DNA of 64,000 nt from Occultella aeris (GTDB lineage: Bacteria > Actinomycetota > Actinomycetes > Actinomycetales > Beutenbergiaceae): contig NZ_CACRYJ010000066.1 of the NCBI RefSeq assembly GCF_902703175.1, positions 27,967 to 91,966 on the forward strand, given 5' to 3'. How positions within the stretch are numbered: position 1 is the stretch's first letter; each line of letters starts with the position of its first letter. Under the pieces are notes generated by a model. That model made no database searches. It saw nothing but the letters and a program-made list of their open reading frames with translations, and was not told the origin of the DNA. Position numbers and translations under genes: made by a program. Of the stretch, positions 26,527 to 37,986 are shown piece by piece.

Positions 26527-26773
26527 GCACCTCGTCTGCAGCGCGAAGGGCTGCCGCCAGGAGGCTGCCTGGGCGCTGCGGTGGAACAATCCGAAGCTGC
26601 ACACCGCCGACCGACGCAAGACCTGGCTCGCGTGCCCGGACCACCGCCTCCACCTGGAGAACTTCCTCGGCGCCCGCTCGTTCCTGCGCGAGACCATCCC
26701 GGTGGCGGACCTACCGCCGGAGTCGGGCGTTGGTGGATCGGATCCTCGAGTGAGCCCCGACGAGCCGAAGTGA
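26516..26773 (+). CDS. Small Cys/His protein, possible zinc-binding
   Basis: An 85-residue protein (ATG 26516; ATG 26519 is equally possible). It shows CSAKGC (C-X4-C) near the N terminus and CPDH (C-X2-H) at about residue 40, a spacing suggestive of a single zinc site. Similar small proteins are common next to SURF1 genes in actinobacteria, but no function is known to me. It overlaps the upstream gene by 11 bp and the SURF1 gene by GTGA, so the three are almost certainly co-translated. Confidence 0.75.
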   Translation: MMTEHLVCSAKGCRQEAAWALRWNNPKLHTADRRKTWLACPDHRLHLENFLGARSFLRETIPVADLPPESGVGGSDPRVSPDEPK

Positions 26774-27717
26774 GTTCGCAGGAGAGCCGGATCCCGGGGC
26801 GGTACCGGTTCCTGCTGAGCGGCCGGTGGGCGGGCACCGTGGTCGTCGCCCTCGTCGTCGCGGTCGCCTGCGCGGCGCTGGGCTACTGGCAGCTGACCCG
26901 CTACCAGGGCAAGGCGGCCGCGATCGAGCTGGTGGAGGCGAACTACGACTCGACCCCGGTCGGTATCGAGGAGGTCATCCCCACCCCGGGCACAGTGCTG
27001 GCCACGTCGCAGACCTGGACCCCGGTGACGGTGACCGGCCACTACCTCACCGACGCCCCGCACCCCTCGGTGGTCCTTCCCCAGCGGCCGATCGGGGGCA
27101 GTCCCGCCGACCACGTGGCCGCCATCTTCGCCGTCGACCTGGCCGACGGCGGCACCTGGCTGCTGACGGTCGACCGCGGCTGGTACGCCACGGACACATT
27201 CGCCGACCACGGCGCACAGCAGGAGCTCCCCGACGGCGACGTCACGCTCACCGTGCGCCTGCGACCGGCGGAGCCGACCACCGACCGCGACGCCCCGGAC
27301 GGGCAGGTCTACGGCCTCGCTCCGGCGCAGGTGCTGGCCGCGACGACCGGTGACGGCGGCGCTGGGAGCGCTGCGGTGGGCGCCGACGGCGAGCTGGTCA
27401 CGGGTGCCTACGGCGTGCTCGCGGTCGAGTCGCCGACCACGGCCTCGCCCCCGAGCGCACTCCCCCGGCCTGCCGCGGACCTGGGCAACCACCTCTCGTA
27501 CGCGTTCCAGTGGTGGATCTTCGGGATCGGTGCCCTGGTGGGCACGGTCATCCTCGCCCGCCGCGAGGCCGCCGAAGGTTCCGGCCCCGGCCCCGACCCG
27601 GCCGATGATCCGAGCTCCCCGAGCGGCTCGAGCCCACGAGGGGCCCGGGACCGCCGCCGCAGCGCCGAGGAGGAGGAGGACGCCCTCATCGACGGGCAGC
27701 TGCGGGACCGGGCCTGA
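26770..27717 (+). CDS. SURF1-family cytochrome oxidase assembly protein
   Basis: A 315-residue inner-membrane protein with the SURF1 layout: helix 1 at about 20-40, directly followed by the diagnostic LGYWQLTRYQGK; a large extracytoplasmic domain; and helix 2 near 235-255, starting YAFQWWIFGIGALVG. The C-terminal tail is cytoplasmic, charged and low complexity. SURF1 proteins assist heme a insertion into subunit I of aa3-type oxidase, which fits with ctaA elsewhere in the window. The GTG start overlaps the upstream stop (GTGA). Confidence 0.92.
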   Translation: MSSQESRIPGRYRFLLSGRWAGTVVVALVVAVACAALGYWQLTRYQGKAAAIELVEANYDSTPVGIEEVIPTPGTVLATSQTWTPVTVTGHYLTDAPHPSVVLPQRPIGGSPADHVAAIFAVDLADGGTWLLTVDRGWYATDTFADHGAQQELPDGDVTLTVRLRPAEPTTDRDAPDGQVYGLAPAQVLAATTGDGGAGSAAVGADGELVTGAYGVLAVESPTTASPPSALPRPAADLGNHLSYAFQWWIFGIGALVGTVILARREAAEGSGPGPDPADDPSSPSGSSPRGARDRRRSAEEEEDALIDGQLRDRA

Positions 27718-27771
27718 GGTCGGCCGGGTCGGCCGGCGATCCGGAGCGACCGGGCCGCTCATGCGCCGGGG

Positions 27772-29139
27772 TCAGCGGCTCAGCGCCGGACGCTTCGGGT
27801 CGAAGGTCCATCCCGGGACGAGGTACCGCATCGCGGCGGCGTCGTCGCGGGCCCCGAGGCCCTCGGCGAGGTAGAGCTCGTGGGCCGCGGCCAGCGCGTC
27901 GACGTCCAGATCGACGCCGAGCCCCGGACGGTCCGGCACCGCGATGGCTCCATCGGCGATCCGGAGCGGGTTCGACGTGAGGTGTTGCCCGTCCTGCCAG
28001 ATCCAGTGGGTGTCGATGGCGGTGATCTCACCCGGCGCCGCCGCCGCTACCTGGGTGAACATGGCGAGCGAGATGTCGAAGTGGTTGTTGGAGTGCGAGC
28101 CCCAGGTCAGACCCCAGGCATCACAGATCTGGGCCACCCGCACCGAGCCGTTCATTGTCCAGAAGTGCGGGTCCGCCAGCGGGATGTCGACGCAGGAGGC
28201 GCGCACCGCATGGCCGAACTGGCGCCAGTCGGTGGCGACCATGTTCGTGGCGGTGCGCAGGCCCGTCGCGCGACGGAACTCGGCCATGGTCTCGCGGCCC
28301 GAGTAGCCGTCCTCCGCCCCGCACGGGTCCTCCGCGTAGGCCAGGACGTCGCGCAGCCGGCGGCCGAGGCGGACCGCGTCGTCCAGGAGCCAACCGCCGT
28401 TGGGGTCGATCGTGATCCGCGCCTGTGGGAATTCGCGCGCCAGGGCGGTCACGACGTCCGCCTCCTCGTCCCCGGGCAGGACGCCACCCTTGAGCTTGAA
28501 GTCGCTGAAGCCGTACCTGGCCTGCGCCGCCTTCGCCAGCGCCACCACGGCGTCGGGCGTCATGGCCTCCTCGTGACGCAGCCGTAGCCAGTCGTCATCG
28601 GCGTCGGTGCCGCCCGCATAGGCCAGGTCCGTGCGGGCCCGGTCACCGACGAAGAAGAGATAGCCCAGCACGGGTACCCGGTCGCGTTGCTGGCCCTCAC
28701 CGAGGAGCGCGGCAACGGGCACCTCGAGGAACTGGCCGAGCAGATCCAGCAGGGCGGCCTCCACGGCCGTGACGGCATGGACGGCAACGCGCAGGTCGAA
28801 CGTCTGGGCACCACGACCACCGGCGTCCAGCTGCGCGAACCGGGCCCGGATGTCGCGCAGCACCGAGTGGTAGCGGGCCACCGGGCGGCCCACGACCAGG
28901 CCGACCGAGTCCTCGAGGACCCGAGTGATCTGCTGCCCACCGGGCACCTCGCCGACACCGGTACGTCCGTCGGAGTCGGTGAGCACGACGATGTTGCGGG
29001 TGAAGTACGGCCCGTGCGCTCCGGAGAGGTTCAGCAGCATGCTGTCCCGGCCGGCCACGGGAACCACCCGCATGTGCGTGATCGCGGGCGAGGCACTGCC
29101 GTGGCCCGACGGCGTGGGCACCGACTCCACGCCGGTCAC
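27772..29139 (-). CDS. gudD: Glucarate dehydratase (enolase superfamily)
   Basis: A 455-residue enzyme dehydrating D-glucarate to 5-keto-4-deoxyglucarate. Enolase-superfamily marks: [12 protein letters not shown] (KxK base), DPNGGW, EDPCG metal ligands, and the glucarate-type [12 protein letters not shown] with the catalytic His. The N-terminal capping domain includes GEVPGG. The GTG start overlaps the kdgD stop, so the two enzymes are co-translated. The next step, KdgD, is encoded immediately upstream; uptake genes and the semialdehyde dehydrogenase are not in the window. Confidence 0.93.
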   Translation of the reverse strand: MTGVESVPTPSGHGSASPAITHMRVVPVAGRDSMLLNLSGAHGPYFTRNIVVLTDSDGRTGVGEVPGGQQITRVLEDSVGLVVGRPVARYHSVLRDIRARFAQLDAGGRGAQTFDLRVAVHAVTAVEAALLDLLGQFLEVPVAALLGEGQQRDRVPVLGYLFFVGDRARTDLAYAGGTDADDDWLRLRHEEAMTPDAVVALAKAAQARYGFSDFKLKGGVLPGDEEADVVTALAREFPQARITIDPNGGWLLDDAVRLGRRLRDVLAYAEDPCGAEDGYSGRETMAEFRRATGLRTATNMVATDWRQFGHAVRASCVDIPLADPHFWTMNGSVRVAQICDAWGLTWGSHSNNHFDISLAMFTQVAAAAPGEITAIDTHWIWQDGQHLTSNPLRIADGAIAVPDRPGLGVDLDVDALAAAHELYLAEGLGARDDAAAMRYLVPGWTFDPKRPALSR

Positions 29140-30092
29140 CGGCTCACCGCGGCCGCGGTCCGCGCCTCATCGGGGTGCACGGCACGCTCGATGAGCGCAG
29201 CGAGGTCCGCCAGGTCGTCCGGTTCGAGGTCCATCAGTGGGCCGCGCACCGGACCCGCAGTGCGCCCGACCGCGGTCATGCCCGCCTTGACGATGGAGAC
29301 CGCGTAGCCCTCGCTCCGGTCGCGGATGTCGAGGTATGGCAGCACGAACTCCCGCAGCCGCCGGTCCACCTCCGCGCGGTCACGGGCGAGGACCGCTCGG
29401 TGGAAGTCGAGCGCGAACTCCGGGATGAAGTTGAACATGGCCGAGGAGTAGGTGCGTACCCCGAGCTCGAGGTACGGGAGGGCGTACACCTCGGCCGTCG
29501 GAAGGCCCCCGATGAGGAGCAGGTCCTCGGTGCCGTGGCACAACCGGGTCATCAGGTCCACGTCGCCGACGCCGTCCTTGAAGCCGATGAAGTTGGGACA
29601 CGTCTGCGCGAGCGAGGCCACGGCTGCGGCGGTGAAGCGGGCGTTGGCCCGGTGGTACACGATGACGCCGAGCGACGTCGCGGCACACACGGCGCGCACG
29701 TGCGCGACCAGACCTGCCTCGCTCACCTGGACGAGGTACGGCGGGAACAACAGGATCCCGTCGGCACCCGCGGCCTCCGCGTCCACCGCCATCGCCACGG
29801 CCTGTGCGGTGCCGTACGCCGCCGGCGCGACGATGGGCAGTTCCTCCGGTGCCGACGCGACGGCGGCCCGCACGACCCGGTGCACCTCGTCCGGGGTCAG
29901 CGCGAAGATCTCCCCAGTGCCACCGGCCGCGAACAGGCCCGCCGGGCCGAAGCCTGCCTGCCAGGCGACGTGCTCGCGGTAACCGTCCTCGTCGAAGGTC
30001 AGGTCCGGCGCCGTGTGCGTGACCGGGAAGGAGAGCAATCCGGATCCGAGTCGGGTCCGCAGCTCCGCCGGGGAGAAACGGGAGGTGTTCAT
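29136..30092 (-). CDS. kdgD: 5-dehydro-4-deoxyglucarate dehydratase (DHDPS family)
   Basis: A 318-residue class I aldolase-fold protein. It catalyses dehydration and decarboxylation of 5-keto-4-deoxyglucarate to 2,5-dioxopentanoate (alpha-ketoglutarate semialdehyde). Signs: [15 protein letters not shown] substrate loop, catalytic Tyr in [10 protein letters not shown] and Schiff-base Lys in [14 protein letters not shown] 30092 follows GGAG-containing upstream sequence on the minus strand. It is divergent from a LysR-type gene, with a palindrome in the gap. Confidence 0.93.
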   Translation of the reverse strand: MNTSRFSPAELRTRLGSGLLSFPVTHTAPDLTFDEDGYREHVAWQAGFGPAGLFAAGGTGEIFALTPDEVHRVVRAAVASAPEELPIVAPAAYGTAQAVAMAVDAEAAGADGILLFPPYLVQVSEAGLVAHVRAVCAATSLGVIVYHRANARFTAAAVASLAQTCPNFIGFKDGVGDVDLMTRLCHGTEDLLLIGGLPTAEVYALPYLELGVRTYSSAMFNFIPEFALDFHRAVLARDRAEVDRRLREFVLPYLDIRDRSEGYAVSIVKAGMTAVGRTAGPVRGPLMDLEPDDLADLAALIERAVHPDEARTAAAVSR

Positions 30093-30165
30093 TTCTGCGC
30101 TCCGAGAGGTAGGCCGTCGGGTCGAACCTACGCCGCCCGAGCCATACCCGTCCAAGTCCGATGAA

Positions 30166-30179
30166 GTATCGTGCGATAC
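30166..30179. promoter_or_regulatory. Perfect palindromic site between kdgD and the LysR gene
   Basis: GTATCG (30166-30171), TG, CGATAC (30174-30179): a perfect 6+6 inverted repeat of AT-centred LysR-box character (T...A core). It lies in the 119-bp divergent gap, 33 bp upstream of the LysR start and 74 bp upstream of the kdgD start. Binding by the adjacent regulator is inferred from position and symmetry. Confidence 0.6.
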
Positions 30180-30211
30180 ACAAAGGGCATACCTGGATGA
30201 GGAGTACGGGG

Positions 30212-31081
30212 ATGTACACGCTCGATCAGCTCGTGGGCTTCGTCGCCGTCGCCGAGGAGGGCAGTTTCGCGGGCGCAGCCGACCGCCTGCGGATGACGCA
30301 GCCCCCACTGAGCCGACAGGTGCGCAAGCTCGAGCGGGACGTCGGCGTCGAGCTCCTCGTGCGCCACCACCGGGGCGCGCGCCCGACCCCGGCCGGCCGG
30401 GTCTTCCTGGACGAGGCACGCCGGCTCCTGGCCCGGGCGGAGTCGGCGCGACTGCGCGCCCGGAGCGCCGCCGACGGGACCACCGGCACCGTGCGGATCG
30501 CCTTCACGGCCGTCTCTGCGATGACCGTGCTCGGCCCCTGGGCGAGCACGCTCGCCGCGCAGCTGCCGGACGTCGACCTGATCCTCACCGAGATGGTCAC
30601 GGGTGAGCAGGTCGAGGCGCTGCTCGCCGGCGAGATCGACGTCGGACTGGCCCGCGACCCCGCCCGGACCGAACCCCTCACCGCGCGCCCGGTCGCCAGC
30701 GAGTCCATGGTCCTGGCGGTTCCGACGGGTCATCCGCTCACGGGTCTGCGCCCGACTCTCGCGGACGTGGCCGCGCACCCACTGGTCACCTACGCCCCGG
30801 CGCAGGCCCGCTACCTCTACGAGACGGTGGCGGGGGTGTTCCGGGACGCGAACCTCACCCCGCGCTACGTCCAGCACGTCGCGCAGGTGAACAGCGTGCT
30901 CGCGCTCGTCGGTGCGGGACTCGGGGTGGCGCTGGTGCCGTCGTCGGTGGTCACCCTGCAGCTACCATCGGTGACCTACCTCGAGGTCTCGGACATGCCC
31001 GAGCACGCGGTGCAGGTGCACTGCGTCTGGCGCTCCGACAACGACAACCCCGCGCTGGCGCGGGCGCTGACGTTCATCTGA
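30212..31081 (+). CDS. LysR-family regulator, probable control of glucarate genes
   Basis: A 289-residue regulator. The N-terminal winged helix-turn-helix is classical: [35 protein letters not shown]. The effector domain runs from about 90 to the end ([17 protein letters not shown]). ATG 30212 is chosen because GAGGAG lies just upstream at 30199-30204 and the helix-turn-helix starts at the right distance; ATG 30161 would put residues before the domain and overlap the palindrome. Divergent arrangement with kdgD-gudD is the standard LysR target layout. The ligand is presumably glucarate or a pathway intermediate. Confidence 0.92.
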   Translation: MYTLDQLVGFVAVAEEGSFAGAADRLRMTQPPLSRQVRKLERDVGVELLVRHHRGARPTPAGRVFLDEARRLLARAESARLRARSAADGTTGTVRIAFTAVSAMTVLGPWASTLAAQLPDVDLILTEMVTGEQVEALLAGEIDVGLARDPARTEPLTARPVASESMVLAVPTGHPLTGLRPTLADVAAHPLVTYAPAQARYLYETVAGVFRDANLTPRYVQHVAQVNSVLALVGAGLGVALVPSSVVTLQLPSVTYLEVSDMPEHAVQVHCVWRSDNDNPALARALTFI

Positions 31082-31100
31082 GCGCCCGCCCCGACCCCGC

Positions 31101-32705
31101 TCAGGCCAGCGAGACCAGCTCGACGTAACCGTCGTTCCAGTGGTCCTCGTCGCCGTCGGGCAGCAGGAGCACCCGCTCCGGCTCGAGAGCCACCACGGCA
31201 CCCTCGTCGTGTGTCACCAGCACCACGGCACCGGTGAACGTGCGCAGCGCGCCGAGGATCTCCTCGCGGCTGGCCGGGTCGAGGTTGTTCGTGGGCTCGT
31301 CCAGCAGCAGCACGTTCGCCGAGGACACCACCAGCACCGCGAGCGCAAGACGGGTCTTCTCCCCGCCGGAGAGCACCCGAGCGGGCTTGTCCGCGTCGTC
31401 GCCGGAGAACAGGAACGATCCGAGCACGCTGCGGACCTGGGTGTCGTTCATGTCCGGCGCCGCCGAGCGCAGGTTCTCCACCACGGTGCGCTCGGTGTCG
31501 AGGGTCTCGTGCTCCTGCGCGTAGTAACCGACCTTCAGCCCGTGCCCGGGCTGCACCTCCCCGGTGTCGGAGGCCTCCACCCCGGCCAGGATCCGCAGCA
31601 GGGTGGTCTTCCCGGCACCGTTCAGGCCCAGCACCACCACCTTGCTGCCGCGGTCGATCGCCAGGTCCACGTCGGTGAAGACCTCTTGCGACCCGTAGGT
31701 CTTGGAGAGGCCCGCGGCGCGCAACGGGGTGCGCCCGCACGGGGCGGGGTCGGGGAAGCGCAACTTCGCCACCCGGTCCTTGGTGCGGACCTCGTCCAGG
31801 CCCGAGAGCATCCGTTCGGCCCGACGGGCCATGTTCTGGGCGGCGACCGCCTTGGTGGCCTTGGCGCGCATCTTGTCCGCCTGCACCATCAGGGTGGAGG
31901 CCTTCTTCTCGGCGTTCGCGCGCTCGCGCTTGCGGCGCCGTTCGTCGGTCTCCCGCTGTTCGAGGTACGCGTCCCAGCCCAGGTTGTAGACGTCCAGCTC
32001 GCTCCGGTTGGCGTCCAGGTGGAACACCTTGTTCACGGTGGCGCGGAGCAGGTCGGTCGCGTGGCTGATCACGATGAATCCGCCGGAATAGGACGCGAGG
32101 AACTCCCGCAACCAGGCGATGGAGTCCGCGTCCAGGTGGTTCGTAGGCTCGTCCAGGAGCAGCGTCTCGGAGTCGGAGAACAGGATCCGTGCCAACTCCA
32201 CCCGGCGGCGCTGACCACCTGAGAGCGTGCCCAACGGTTGCGCGAGCACCCCGGTCTGCAGGCCCAGGTTCGAGGTGATCCTGGCTGCCTCGCTCTCCGC
32301 GGCCCAACCGCCCTGCGCCGTGAACTCCTCGTCCAGCCGGGTGTAGCGGTTCATCGCCTTCTCCCGGATGGCGTCGTCCTCGCTGGCCATGTCCAGCTCG
32401 GCCTTGCGGATCCGGCGCACCACCTCGTCCAGGTTGCGCGCGGAGAGCACTCGGTCCCGGGCGAGCATGTCCAGGTCACCGGTCCGTGGGTCCTGCGGGA
32501 GGTAGCCCACCTCACCGGTCCGGGTGATCGTGCCTCCGGTGGGTTGCCCCTCCCCGGCCAGGGTCTTCGTCAACGTGGTCTTCCCGGCGCCGTTGCGGCC
32601 CACGAGGCCGATCCGGTCACCCGAGTCGATGCGGAAGTTTGCCCCGCTGAGTAGCTGGCGAACCCCGATGCGGAGTTCGACGTCCTGCGCGATGATCACT
32701 GGCAC
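31101..32705 (-). CDS. ABC-F family ATPase
   Basis: A 534-residue protein with two ABC domains and no membrane segment. Domain 1: Walker A GRNGAGKTT, signature LSGGQRRR, Walker B LLLDEPTNHLD. A charged linker (RRRKRERANAEKKASTLMVQADKMR) follows, the position of the ribosome-probing arm in ABC-F proteins. Domain 2: LNGAGKTT, LSGGEKTR, LLLDEPTNNLD. Such proteins act on ribosomes in translation control or antibiotic protection. The start is GTG 32705; GTG 32699 (MIIAQDVELRIG) is an alternative. Converges with the LysR gene with 19 bp between. Confidence 0.92.
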   Translation of the reverse strand: MPVIIAQDVELRIGVRQLLSGANFRIDSGDRIGLVGRNGAGKTTLTKTLAGEGQPTGGTITRTGEVGYLPQDPRTGDLDMLARDRVLSARNLDEVVRRIRKAELDMASEDDAIREKAMNRYTRLDEEFTAQGGWAAESEAARITSNLGLQTGVLAQPLGTLSGGQRRRVELARILFSDSETLLLDEPTNHLDADSIAWLREFLASYSGGFIVISHATDLLRATVNKVFHLDANRSELDVYNLGWDAYLEQRETDERRRKRERANAEKKASTLMVQADKMRAKATKAVAAQNMARRAERMLSGLDEVRTKDRVAKLRFPDPAPCGRTPLRAAGLSKTYGSQEVFTDVDLAIDRGSKVVVLGLNGAGKTTLLRILAGVEASDTGEVQPGHGLKVGYYAQEHETLDTERTVVENLRSAAPDMNDTQVRSVLGSFLFSGDDADKPARVLSGGEKTRLALAVLVVSSANVLLLDEPTNNLDPASREEILGALRTFTGAVVLVTHDEGAVVALEPERVLLLPDGDEDHWNDGYVELVSLA

Positions 32706-32816
32706 CAGTCTACCGATCGGCGACCAGCAGATTACCGGCAGACCTCGAACCCAGTACCGTGGCAGGGTCCGGCGGGCGGCTTCCGCCGCTCCAGCGGCCG
32801 ATCCGAGGAGGTAGAT

Positions 32817-33770
32817 GTGAGCGAACCGACACTCTCGCTGCGCGACTGGCGCGACGGCGACGAGGTGACGGTCGCCGACGCGCTCGGACCGGCCGGTTCA
32901 CCACAGTCTGCGCTCAGCCGGGCACTGCTCGGGCCGGCCACGCAGCGGCCGTGGCGGCGCACCGTCGTCGCCGAGGCCGACGGCGCGGTCGTCGGGGCCG
33001 CGGCGGTCTCGGAGAGCAGCCTGCACCCGGACCGGCTCTGGCTGTACGCCGAGGTGGTGCCCGGGAACCGGAGGCAAGGCGTGGGCACCGCCCTGGTGGG
33101 CGCCCTGAGGGAGGAGGTCCCGCCGTCGGGCACCAGCGGCCTGCGGACCCGCTACCCCGTGACGCAGGATGGCGCTTCCGAGGACTTCGCCGCGGCACCG
33201 TTCGCCGCGTCGATCGGACTCGTCCCGATCCAGCGCTCCCGACTCGTGGTGATCTCCCCGGAGTCGTTGGCGGTCCCGCCGTTCGGACCGACCGGCCCGA
33301 CCCTGGAGGATCTGGCCACCGGCTCGGTCGAGCTGACCAAGGTGGTCGCCGCGTTCTACGACGCGGTGCACGCATCCTGGGACCGGTCCGAGATGACGCT
33401 CGGGCGCGCGCAGGACCACCTGCTCGCCCCGGCCACCGGGGCCCGCGGCGCCGTCGTACTCCGGGATCGGCCCAAGGATGCCGGCGGCCGGATCCTGTCC
33501 TTCGCGGTGAGCTACGACCCACCCGTCACTGACACCGCGGAGCCGCAGGACGCCCCGACCGAGGTGCTGCTCGGCTACGACACGGATCTCGATCCGGCCC
33601 GGGCCCGCGGGGCGGTGCACAACCTGCTCGCGATGCTGGCCGCCCGGTACCCGGTCCAGGTGGAGGTCGACGACGCCATGGAGCCGCTCGCCGCGGTCGT
33701 CACAGGGCTCCTGAACGCCGGATCGGCAACCATCGGGGCCGAGACGGAGATCGCCGCGACCCCGGCCTGA
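32817..33770 (+). CDS. GNAT-family N-acetyltransferase, long form
   Basis: A 317-residue protein. The N-terminal GNAT domain has strand WLYAEVVPGNRRQGVGTALVGAL with the acetyl-CoA R-x-x-G-x-G-type loop. The second half (about 160-317) looks like a degenerate GNAT repeat, ending in an ARARGAVHNLLAMLA helix. GTG 32817 follows GAGGAGG at 32805-32811; ATG 32815 is out of frame and ends at once. Substrate unknown. Confidence 0.85.
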   Translation: MSEPTLSLRDWRDGDEVTVADALGPAGSPQSALSRALLGPATQRPWRRTVVAEADGAVVGAAAVSESSLHPDRLWLYAEVVPGNRRQGVGTALVGALREEVPPSGTSGLRTRYPVTQDGASEDFAAAPFAASIGLVPIQRSRLVVISPESLAVPPFGPTGPTLEDLATGSVELTKVVAAFYDAVHASWDRSEMTLGRAQDHLLAPATGARGAVVLRDRPKDAGGRILSFAVSYDPPVTDTAEPQDAPTEVLLGYDTDLDPARARGAVHNLLAMLAARYPVQVEVDDAMEPLAAVVTGLLNAGSATIGAETEIAATPA

Positions 33771-33811
33771 CCGGCGCCGACGCTCGACGGGTAGCCGCGG
33801 CGGTTCGGCGC

Positions 33812-33817
33812 TAGCGT
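33812..33817 (+). promoter_or_regulatory. Probable -10 element of the metallopeptidase gene
   Basis: TAGCGT ends 6 bp before ATG 33824 with no ribosome site, again fitting a leaderless transcript. Confidence 0.45.
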
Positions 33818-33823
33818 TTGCCC

Positions 33824-34705
33824 ATGACGTTCAACGAGGACGCGAAGCTGGACCCGTCCCGGGTCCGGCGACGCCGCCGCACCGGCACCGGTGTGGCCGT
33901 GGGCGGCGGCACCGTGCTCGTGCTCTTCCTGCTCTCCCAGTTGCTCGGCGTGGACCTGACCGGACTCGCCCCGGGCGACGACGGCGCCACCGCCGGCGAG
34001 AACGACACGGGGCTCGAGCACTGCACCACGGGGGCGGCCGCGAACGAGGACGTGGAGTGCCGGATGGTCGGCGCGTACAACTCCCTCGACGACTACTGGG
34101 CGGACGCCTACCCCCAGATCAGCGGCGGCGCGTACGCCTCCCCCGGCATGGAACTGTTCACGGACGGGACCAGCACCGGCTGCGGCCAGGCGAGCAGCGC
34201 CGTCGGGCCGTTCTACTGCCCACCGGACCAGGGCATCTACCTGGACCCGACGTTCTTCCAGGTGATGACGACGCAGTTGGGCGCCGAGGGCGGGCCGCTC
34301 GCGGAGCTGTACGTGGTGGCGCACGAGTGGGGCCACCACATCCAGAACCTGTCCGGAATCATGGGACAGGTGGACACCTCCGACACCGGTCCGACGTCGG
34401 ACGCGGTGCGGCTGGAGCTGCAGGCGGACTGCCTGGCCGGCGCGTGGGCGGCGGACGCCGTGAACACCCTGGACAGAGACGGCAACAGGTTCCTGGAACC
34501 GTTCACGCCCGACCAGCTCGCCTCCGCGCTGGATGCGGCGGCGTCGGTCGGTGACGACCACATCCAGACCCAGCAGGGCGGTCAGGCACACCCCGAGTCC
34601 TGGACCCACGGGTCCTCGGAGCAGCGCCAGCGGTGGTTCACCGCCGGCTACGACTCCGGTCCGAACGCGTGCGACACGTTCGCGGTGGACGGCGCGGCGC
34701 TCTGA
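33824..34705 (+). CDS. Membrane-anchored neutral zinc metallopeptidase (YpfJ family)
   Basis: A 293-residue protein. A basic N terminus (RVRRRRRTGTG) precedes one membrane helix at about 25-43, placing the rest outside the cell. The zinc motif HEWGHHIQ is at about residue 167, with the third ligand Glu probably in ELQADCLAGAW. Paired Cys residues suggest disulfides in the exported domain. Family members are annotated as putative neutral zinc metallopeptidases of unknown substrate. Its stop codon directly abuts the sufT stop (TGATCA), so no terminator fits between them. Confidence 0.88.
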   Translation: MTFNEDAKLDPSRVRRRRRTGTGVAVGGGTVLVLFLLSQLLGVDLTGLAPGDDGATAGENDTGLEHCTTGAAANEDVECRMVGAYNSLDDYWADAYPQISGGAYASPGMELFTDGTSTGCGQASSAVGPFYCPPDQGIYLDPTFFQVMTTQLGAEGGPLAELYVVAHEWGHHIQNLSGIMGQVDTSDTGPTSDAVRLELQADCLAGAWAADAVNTLDRDGNRFLEPFTPDQLASALDAAASVGDDHIQTQQGGQAHPESWTHGSSEQRQRWFTAGYDSGPNACDTFAVDGAAL

Positions 34706-35034
34706 TCAGACGTTGAAGCCGAGCGCCCGCAACTGCTGACGGCCGTCCTCGGTGATCTTGTCCGGACCCCACGGCGGCATCCACACCCAGTTGATGCGCT
34801 GACCGGCGGTGATGCCTTCCAGCGCCTGGGCGGCCTGCTCCTCGATGACGTCGGTCAGCGGGCAGGCCGCGGAGGTGAGCGTCATGTCGATCATGGCCAC
34901 GTTGTTCTGGTCAAGGGTGATCCCGTAGATCAGACCCAGGTCCACGACATTGATGCCGAGTTCGGGGTCGATGACGTCGCGGAGCGCCTCCTCGACGTCT
35001 GCCGCGTTCGGGACCGCGCTGGTTGCTTCGGTGC

Positions 35035-35038
<4 letters not shown>
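34706..35038 (-). CDS. sufT: SufT-like (DUF59/MIP18) Fe-S assembly factor
   Basis: A 110-residue protein with the DUF59 signature DPELGINVVDLGLIYG and the conserved Cys region LTSAACPLTDVIE. These proteins help mature Fe-S proteins and are usually the last gene of actinobacterial suf operons, as here. ATG 35038 overlaps the sufU stop (ATGA). Confidence 0.92.
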
Positions 35039-37614
<2,576 letters not shown>

Positions 37615-37632
37615 GTGCGGTTCTCTTTCTTC

Positions 37633-37986
37633 TCAGACGTTCTGGTGGGCGGCGAGCGGGGCGTCCACGTCCACCAGGACGTTGTCGCCGTCATAACTCA
37701 CCGGATACACGGGGACCGGCCGGGTGGCCGGGAGGGACAGGGGCTTGCCGGTGCGCAGGTCGAAGGTGGAGCCGTGCAGCCAGCACTCGACGGTGGTGCC
37801 GTCCACCTCTCCCTCGGAGAGCGAGACCTGCCCGTGCGAGCAGATGTCGTTGATGGCGTAGTACTCGCCGTCCTCGGCCCGGACCAGGGCCACCTCCACG
37901 AGCGAGCCGTCCGCGCCGTCGAGCTCGAGCCTGAGGGTCTCCCCCAGCTCGAGGTCGTCACGGGCGGCCACCACCTGCGCGCTCAC
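37633..37986 (-). CDS. Rieske [2Fe-2S] ferredoxin-like protein within the suf operon
   Basis: A 117-residue single Rieske domain with cluster ligands CSH (DICSHGQVSL) and CWLH (VECWLHGSTFD). It resembles ferredoxin subunits of non-heme iron oxygenases, but the insertion between sufD and sufC suggests electron supply or a storage role in cluster assembly. GTG start overlaps the sufD stop (GTGA). Confidence 0.93.
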   Translation of the reverse strand: MSAQVVAARDDLELGETLRLELDGADGSLVEVALVRAEDGEYYAINDICSHGQVSLSEGEVDGTTVECWLHGSTFDLRTGKPLSLPATRPVPVYPVSYDGDNVLVDVDAPLAAHQNV

